Source of the DNA: Chitinophaga pinensis | Lineage (GTDB): Bacteria; Bacteroidota; Bacteroidia; UKL13-3 | Assembly: GCA_945875195.1 (NCBI GenBank) | Contig: CAMCJW010000144.1 | Coordinates: 1 to 7,288 of the forward strand | DNA length: 7,288 nt | Direction: 5' to 3' | Shown: positions 1 through 4,602 of the stretch, piece by piece | Layout of the letters: the number at the start of each line of letters is the position of its first letter | Numbering within the stretch: the first letter of the stretch is position 1 | Notes under the pieces: generated by a model | Seen by the model: the letters and a program-made list of their open reading frames with translations, nothing else | What the model was told of the DNA's origin: nothing | Databases searched by the model: none | Made by a program: the position numbers and the translations under genes

Positions 1-4
1 TCAA

Positions 5-19
5 TGTTGTCCGATAAAA
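5..19 (+). repeat. Left terminal inverted repeat of the IS
   Basis: TGTTGTCCGATAAAA is a perfect match to the reverse complement of 1392-1406. The base just outside differs between the ends (A at 4; G at 1407, which reads C on the opposite strand), so the perfect match starts at 5. Pairing continues only patchily inward. Confidence 0.92.
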
Positions 20-24
20 ATTTA

Positions 25-54
25 AAAGAAGGAAACAATTAAGTTCCCTTCTTT
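25..54 (+). terminator. Hairpin inside the IS left end, upstream of the transposase
   Basis: Arms of 12 bases (25-36 and 43-54) pair with one A/C mismatch (33 with 46) around the loop AATTAA; the 3' arm ends in TTT. The shape resembles a weak intrinsic terminator. It sits between the IS end and the likely transposase promoter, so it could stop outside transcription from entering the transposase gene, as is known for other IS elements. The structure is seen; the function is inferred. Confidence 0.5.
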
Positions 55-58
55 ATTG

Positions 59-66
59 TAGTTTTG
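59..66 (+). promoter_or_regulatory. Candidate transposase promoter, -7 box
   Basis: TAGTTTTG fits the Bacteroidota sigma-ABfr -7 consensus TAnnTTTG exactly and ends 25 bases before the transposase ATG, leaving a short AT-rich leader. No clear -33 TTG/TTTG box lies at the expected distance, because that region is taken up by the 3' arm and loop of the hairpin. The call rests on one box only. Confidence 0.4.
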
Positions 67-91
67 ATTTCGCTAAAAATTAAAATGCTAC

Positions 92-1306
92 ATGGACAAA
101 ACTAAACATTTTTTCGGAAATTCCGTTTTCGGACAGCTGATATCTTTAATTGATTCTAACATTATTTCTGATTCTGTAAAAACATGCAATTCTGATCGGT
201 ATGTAAAGAAGTTCACAACTAAGGATCACCTCATTAGTATGCTATTTTGTTCATTTGCAAAATGTACATCATTGCGAGAAGTATCCGGGGCAATGCTAGG
301 ATTGTCAGGCAAAACAAAACATTTTCAACTTAACCATATACCCAAAAAAAGTACTTTGGGAGATGCAAACCAAAGGCGCGATGCAGAGGTGTTTGGAAAA
401 ATCTATCAAAAACTGCTTGTAAAATACAATCACGTTTTCTCGGACAGCCGAGTAAAGGATGTTATAAACAAGCAAATTGAGATATTTGATAGTACTACCA
501 TAAGCCTCTTTAAGGATATCTTAAAATGCGTTGGACGCCATGCTGATAATGGGAAAAAGAAAGGCGGTATTAAAGTTCATACAGTTATTAATGTTGATGA
601 AGGTGTTCCGAAATTAGTATGGTTCACAGAAGCAGCTAAACACGACCACATATTGCTACATAAATTAAAAATGAATGCCAATACTATTTATGTATTTGAT
701 AAAGGATACAATGATTATAAGGCTTTCAAGCTATTTAGTGAAAATAAAACTGGCTTTGTAACACGTATAAAAGATAATGCCGTATATGAATCAATTAAGG
801 AGAACAAGATAGAATACCATGTTCATTCTGGTGTCCTACAAGATGAAATAATAGAGATAACAGTTAAGGAAACTTCACCTGATTTAAAACTTGTAGAAAC
901 CAAATTAAAGCTACGTAAGATTCGATTTTATGATCGAGTTTTAAAACGTGAATTTGAGTTCTTAACCAACTTGTTTGAAATGAGACCAGATTTGGTGGCT
1001 GCTATTTACAAACTGCGCTGGCAGATTGAATTATTGTTTAAGCAATTGAAGCAAAACTTCCCATTGAAATATTTTTTAGGCGACAATGAAAACGCTATAA
1101 AAATACAGATATACTGCGCTCTTATAGCTAATTTATTAATGACCATAATCCAAAAAACTTTGAAAAAATCATGGGCATTTTCAAACCTAGTAAGCTTTTG
1201 CAAAATTCACCTATTCAACTATATTCATTTGCTACTATTCTTAGAAAACCCAGATAAGGATTGGCAAAAACAGGAACCCAATGATTGGCAATATGGTTTG
1301 TTCTAG
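92..1306 (+). CDS. IS4-family DDE transposase
   Basis: This 404-residue protein is predicted to cut and paste the surrounding element by binding its inverted repeats and using a metal-dependent DDE active site. Residues 1-75 resemble the N-terminal domain (DUF4372-like) common before IS4 catalytic cores and likely contact DNA. The catalytic residues are recognisable: D133 in IFDSTT, D203 in VFDKGYND, and E313 within Y306-x2-R309-x3-E313-x6-K320, the YREK signature of the family. The length is normal for IS4 and I see no frameshift. The ATG at 92 is preferred because it leads directly into the conserved N-terminus; an ATG at 85 is in another frame. The leader is A-rich with no Shine-Dalgarno sequence, as usual in Bacteroidota. 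It lies alone between the inverted repeats, with a hairpin and a TAGTTTTG box upstream. Family assignment is firm; activity is inferred from intactness. Confidence 0.93.
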   Translation: MDKTKHFFGNSVFGQLISLIDSNIISDSVKTCNSDRYVKKFTTKDHLISMLFCSFAKCTSLREVSGAMLGLSGKTKHFQLNHIPKKSTLGDANQRRDAEVFGKIYQKLLVKYNHVFSDSRVKDVINKQIEIFDSTTISLFKDILKCVGRHADNGKKKGGIKVHTVINVDEGVPKLVWFTEAAKHDHILLHKLKMNANTIYVFDKGYNDYKAFKLFSENKTGFVTRIKDNAVYESIKENKIEYHVHSGVLQDEIIEITVKETSPDLKLVETKLKLRKIRFYDRVLKREFEFLTNLFEMRPDLVAAIYKLRWQIELLFKQLKQNFPLKYFLGDNENAIKIQIYCALIANLLMTIIQKTLKKSWAFSNLVSFCKIHLFNYIHLLLFLENPDKDWQKQEPNDWQYGLF

Positions 1307-1391
1307 GGGGCTTACTTTTAAAATTTCGAAAAATTAATTTGAAACTAATTGATTATCAAGCTACTTTTGAATAGTTAAACTCTTTTATTAC
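1307..1391. other. Non-coding right part of the IS
   Basis: An AT-rich stretch between the transposase stop and the right inverted repeat. It contains short AT palindromes (TTTCGAAA near 1324 and an imperfect AATTA...TAATT dyad near 1333-1351) but no GC-rich hairpin with a T-run, so I do not call a terminator. No open frame of note. Confidence 0.6.
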
Positions 1392-1406
1392 TTTTATCGG
1401 ACAACA
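1392..1406 (-). repeat. Right terminal inverted repeat of the IS
   Basis: TTTTATCGGACAACA is the exact reverse complement of the left end. It lies 85 bp after the transposase stop and marks the right limit of the element. Confidence 0.92.
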
Positions 1407-1467
1407 GTGTTTAAAAATACAAAATAAGTCTATAATTGTCACTTTTCCATCATTTTACTTTTGTTCA
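1407..1467. other. Spacer between the IS right end and the receptor 3' end
   Basis: About 60 bp of AT-rich sequence between the IS and the restored receptor stop. The transposase and receptor genes converge here. I see no strong hairpin followed by a T-run on either strand, so no terminator is called. Confidence 0.5.
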
Positions 1468-1488
1468 TTAAAACTTAACATTCATTCA
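1468..1488 (-). other. Cut-off last strand of the receptor: TGA then in-frame MNVKF and TAA
   Basis: Reading on past the receptor's TGA (1486-1488) in the same frame gives ATG AAT GTT AAG TTT TAA. If TGA were GGA, the protein would end HIMV-G-MNVKF. That is the alternating amphipathic last strand with a terminal Phe found at the end of outer-membrane barrels, and G followed by a hydrophobic residue and N is common at this point in Bacteroidota receptors. One base change (G to T on the coding strand) explains it. The codons are seen directly; that they once belonged to the gene is inference. Confidence 0.7.
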
Positions 1489-4329
1489 AACCATAATATG
1501 CCTTTGCTCCAAAAACCTTGCAGGATTTGATGGGGGAGGTCCTGAGGTTCCGAGTCTTGGGTCAACATACCTTGGGTCAACCCAAGTGTCTGGCACATTA
1601 TCGCCAGTAGCGTATGCTCTGCCTGTAACCGGGTTTATGATGGAGGCGTTTTTATTGTTGAATAAATTGGTGATTTGTAGGTTCAAGCCGATTGTATTGC
1701 TCTTTATCTTCCACCATTTGCTGATGGTAAAATCTGCCCAAAACCATGAAGTGCCAATCTTGCTCCAACGTGCATTTGGATCTGTATTTTCAATATAAAT
1801 TGGCCTGCCAGTATTGGGGTCATTATTAGAGAAAACATAAGGGGTGTATCTCACTCCAGAGCGCCAAACGGTTTCAAAATAAAAGCTCATATTGTTTAGC
1901 CATGGTCGCCCAAACAAGCCACCTTTTTTGTCTATTTTAAAAATATGATTGGTTTTAAAATCAAATGGAACGTCCCATGGGAGGTAGTATTCTTTGGTGT
2001 CTTCTACTGCACCGGTTGCCAGAATAGATTTTAAGGCTTCATTGGCAGAGGCAGATTGGCCAGTGCTAACCATGTAGGTAAAAGAGGCCTGACCTTGATA
2101 CCAATTTTTGATACGTTTGATGTAATTCAATTCAATACCACGCGTGCGTGCATAATCTGAATTGATGCGCATGGTTCTTGAAACTTCTCTACCAGTAACG
2201 TCTTTGATGATGACCGAGGTGGTGGTAACAAAATCGTATTTGTCTTTGAAGTAAGCGGCAAAACTCAAGGCATCATTGCTGGTTATTTGAAACTTAAGTC
2301 CTAGTTCATAGCTAATATCTACCTCCGGGTTTAGGTTAGGATTACCAACCCTCGATAAAGTAGATCTGTCTTGGTAATATGGGTTCAAACCGGGATAAAT
2401 AAAACTTGGATGTGGCAATATGGTTGTGTGGCCATAATTGAAATACAACATCTTATTTTCTGCTATAGGAAAAGTAGCATTGATCTTTGGCAAAAACCTA
2501 AATTTATAGCGCAGGTTGCCTAATTTCACGGTATTTTTTAAATAATCTTGTCTTACTTCTTCTAATATGGGCGTAGATGGATTGGCAACGGCATCATCAA
2601 TGTATTTACCTGGAGCCCAATACTCAAACCTGCCGCCAATACTAGCAACTAAGCCTTTGTATTTAATTTGATCGGTCACAAAAAAACCACCGCGGCGGGG
2701 GCTAACTTGCCAAATATCGCTTTGCTGACCCAACCTAAATGTTTGAGAATAGGTACCATCTGCTAATTGAATAGGTGCGCCAATCCATGGACGAACAATG
2801 TCTATCCAAAGCATTTCTTGGAACTTTAATTCAAAGCCAAAGGTGAGTTTGTTTAGGGAGTTCTTGCTAAAATAATTACCAGTTGCCTTTGCTACATATT
2901 CCTCCAAATAATGGTGATGCCATAAACTCGCAATACCATTGTTATTGATAAAACCAGAAGGTGGATTCATAAACACCACGCTATCCATTGCCGTTTTTGG
3001 AAATACGCCAACAGGAAATTCATTGATAGAAGCCGCATCAAAAATTTGATCCACATTTTTTGGTCGCCATTCTCTGCCATTGGCATCTGCTCTTAGTTGA
3101 ACCAATAACCTTGATGCGGTTGCATTGTAACTTAAGCGCCTGTTAATGGAATGCTTAAAATTAACCATTTGCAAATAAGATTCATGCGTAAATGAATTGG
3201 CATTGTCCATTTGCTGACTAAAATTGTATTGAAAGCCCGGTTGGAATGGTGCATCGTTCCCAAAAATTCGCAACATGTTTACGTCCTGGTTAACGGTAAT
3301 GCTTCTGAGCACCGTAGCAGTAAGTATTTTGCCCTTTTTAAAATCGTAACTTAATTTAAAGGTACCACTCCACCTGTTGTCTTGGTAGGGTGTCCAGTTA
3401 GGCGATTTAAAATTGTGTTCCTCCAAAAGTGAAGAGCTAATTTGGTTGGCTGGGTTGCGGTAAAACTCATCGGTAAATGAGGCCCTAGCAGATATATTTA
3501 ATTTAAGTCTGCTACCTAATTTTTCTTTAAATAGGGGAGTACCCATATTTAATTCAATCAGCTGGCTATTCCAATTGCTGATCCAATCTTTGTTGAACCC
3601 AAAATTATCTCGCTTGTAATTGATACCTAAATCGAATTTATTGCCAGCAGTTTTGGTTCTAGCACTTACCACTCCAGCAGTTGCATCACCAATTTCGGCT
3701 CCAATTCCGCCAGTGGTAATTTCAATTTCACCAATGGCATTGGCACCTATATCTAATCCAAAACCAGTTCCAGCCATTGGATCAGTAACAGAAACACCAT
3801 CAATATAAGTTCCAGTTTCGTAGGTTCGACTACCTCTAATACTTACTCCTGCAGGCGATTGAATAACTCCGGGTTGTGTATTGATGATTTTTTGTAATTG
3901 CCTTGCTGGCGCTAATTCAATGTTCTCTTGTGAAATGGAATTAACACTCTGACCTTTTTCAATGTCAATCAGAGGTTTTTTGCCCAAAACCACCACCTCA
4001 TCAATATTTGCAGAAGCTTCTTGCATTTGAAAGGTATTTAATACAAGGGTTTCACCTGCCTTGAGCCTGATGCCAGTTTGAATAATTTTTTTGTAACCTA
4101 TATAAGTTACTTCCAAGGTGTATTCGCCAGGCTTGATTCCTTTTAATATAAACATTCCGGAGGCATCAGTGGCTGTGCCAAAAGAAGTACCTTTAAGCAA
4201 AATAGTCACACCAATTAGCTCACTTTGATCTTTTTTGTCTTTAACTGTTCCCTTTAAGGTTGCAGTATTTTGAGCAAATATCCCAAATGAGATGAAAAGT
4301 AAGATCAGTAAAATGTAATTTTTGTTCAT
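1486..4329 (-). CDS. TonB-dependent outer-membrane receptor, probably cut short at its C-terminus
   Basis: The 947-residue protein is predicted to be a 22-stranded outer-membrane barrel that imports a ligand using TonB/ExbBD energy; the ligand is unknown. The start is placed at 4329 because MNKNYILLILLFISFGIFAQ is a typical signal peptide. The same frame stays open for 20 more codons (to 4389), but those would bury the signal. Residues about 24-95 form a carboxypeptidase-regulatory-like beta-sandwich (GTVKD, GTATDASGMF, YIGYK). EVVVLGK (111-117) leads into the plug at about 118-235, with GVSIRG (161-166) and YIDGV (175-179). The rest is barrel, including the family motif GNPNLNPE (662-669). 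No SusD-like partner is adjacent, so a SusC role is not supported. The reading frame ends ...FLEQRHIMV at a TGA, while the expected barrel terminus ending in Phe lies just past that stop in the same frame (1468-1488). Either the gene is slightly truncated or the base is wrong. Confidence 0.92.
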   Translation of the reverse strand: MNKNYILLILLFISFGIFAQNTATLKGTVKDKKDQSELIGVTILLKGTSFGTATDASGMFILKGIKPGEYTLEVTYIGYKKIIQTGIRLKAGETLVLNTFQMQEASANIDEVVVLGKKPLIDIEKGQSVNSISQENIELAPARQLQKIINTQPGVIQSPAGVSIRGSRTYETGTYIDGVSVTDPMAGTGFGLDIGANAIGEIEITTGGIGAEIGDATAGVVSARTKTAGNKFDLGINYKRDNFGFNKDWISNWNSQLIELNMGTPLFKEKLGSRLKLNISARASFTDEFYRNPANQISSSLLEEHNFKSPNWTPYQDNRWSGTFKLSYDFKKGKILTATVLRSITVNQDVNMLRIFGNDAPFQPGFQYNFSQQMDNANSFTHESYLQMVNFKHSINRRLSYNATASRLLVQLRADANGREWRPKNVDQIFDAASINEFPVGVFPKTAMDSVVFMNPPSGFINNNGIASLWHHHYLEEYVAKATGNYFSKNSLNKLTFGFELKFQEMLWIDIVRPWIGAPIQLADGTYSQTFRLGQQSDIWQVSPRRGGFFVTDQIKYKGLVASIGGRFEYWAPGKYIDDAVANPSTPILEEVRQDYLKNTVKLGNLRYKFRFLPKINATFPIAENKMLYFNYGHTTILPHPSFIYPGLNPYYQDRSTLSRVGNPNLNPEVDISYELGLKFQITSNDALSFAAYFKDKYDFVTTTSVIIKDVTGREVSRTMRINSDYARTRGIELNYIKRIKNWYQGQASFTYMVSTGQSASANEALKSILATGAVEDTKEYYLPWDVPFDFKTNHIFKIDKKGGLFGRPWLNNMSFYFETVWRSGVRYTPYVFSNNDPNTGRPIYIENTDPNARWSKIGTSWFWADFTISKWWKIKSNTIGLNLQITNLFNNKNASIINPVTGRAYATGDNVPDTWVDPRYVDPRLGTSGPPPSNPARFLEQRHIMV

Positions 4330-4404
4330 AGTAACAATGCAAATTGAAGCAGCATTTACGGCTCCAATTCGATGGCTAAAATACATCAAATGAATTCAAT
4401 TAAA

Positions 4405-4438
4405 CAAAATTTAGCAATGAAATAACATTGACTACAAA
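4405..4438 (-). promoter_or_regulatory. Candidate receptor promoter
   Basis: On the minus strand TTTG (4438-4435) is followed after 21 bases by TAAATTTTG (4413-4405). This resembles the Bacteroidota -33 and -7 boxes, but with three bases instead of two between TA and TTTG. It would give a leader of roughly 70 nt before the ATG at 4329. AT-rich DNA throws up such matches often, so support is weak. Confidence 0.3.
4415..4430. repeat. Small dyad CAATG-N6-CATTG in the receptor promoter spacer
   Basis: Five-base perfect inverted repeats separated by AAATAA lie between the candidate -33 and -7 boxes of the receptor. The position would suit an operator for a dimeric repressor. Arms this short occur easily by chance, and no regulator gene is in the window. 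Confidence 0.25.
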
Positions 4439-4602
4439 TTGTAAAATTTCATATTATAGTCATAAAATTCTTTGCGTTTTACTCAATATGCTAATAATCA
4501 GTTTTTTATATATTAAAATAGATTAAAAATACATTCTTCAAATTTATTGAGAATCAGATATGTATCAAATTCCTAAATTGCAGTTTAAAATTATTACTAT
4601 TT

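Larger units (their letters stand above)
5..1406 (+). mobile_element. Complete IS4-family insertion sequence, about 1.4 kb
   Basis: The element is bounded by 15-bp perfect inverted repeats (5-19 and 1392-1406) and holds a single transposase gene covering most of its length, the usual plan of a simple insertion sequence. The transposase has the IS4-type DDE core with a Y-x2-R-x3-E-x6-K signature. About 85 bp of AT-rich sequence without a gene lies between the transposase stop and the right repeat. Only four bases of left flank are in the window and they do not recur in the right flank, so a target duplication cannot be shown. The subgroup within IS4 and an IS name cannot be assigned by eye. 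All parts look intact, so it could be active. Confidence 0.9.
4330..4602. other. Divergent intergenic region, very AT-rich
   Basis: This 273-bp gap separates the outward-facing receptor and secreted-protein genes, so it should hold promoters for both. On the minus strand there is one candidate (4405-4438). On the plus strand I find no full TAnnTTTG box; TAAATTG at 4574-4580 is a partial match about 22 bases before the ATG, with the nearest upstream TTG (4547-4549) slightly too far. No RNA gene, riboswitch or convincing coding frame is seen. Confidence 0.6.

Noticed and set aside
1006..1203. 65-codon minus-strand open frame opposite the transposase 3' part
   Set aside because: Antisense to the YREK region; no evidence for an antisense gene product.
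1486..1488. UGA recoded as an amino acid (alternative genetic code)
   Set aside because: Nearly 900 codons of the adjacent secreted-protein frame contain many ordinary Gly and Trp codons and no TGA, so a genome-wide reassignment is unlikely; a point mutation or error is simpler.
1586..1798. 70-codon plus-strand open frame opposite the receptor C-terminus
   Set aside because: Overlaps the conserved barrel coding frame and has no independent support.
3620..3808. 62-codon plus-strand open frame inside the receptor
   Set aside because: Rich in Pro, Ala and Ser because it is the complement of the Gly-rich plug region; a shadow.
4330..4389. Twenty-codon N-terminal extension of the receptor frame starting at 4389
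   Set aside because: It would place a non-signal stretch with mixed polar residues before a perfect signal peptide beginning at 4329; an internal export signal is not plausible for an outer-membrane receptor.
4330..4602. Riboswitch, small RNA or CRISPR-like structure in the intergenic gap
   Set aside because: Only short AT-rich dyads are present; there are no repeated units, no GC-rich stems and no T-run after a hairpin.
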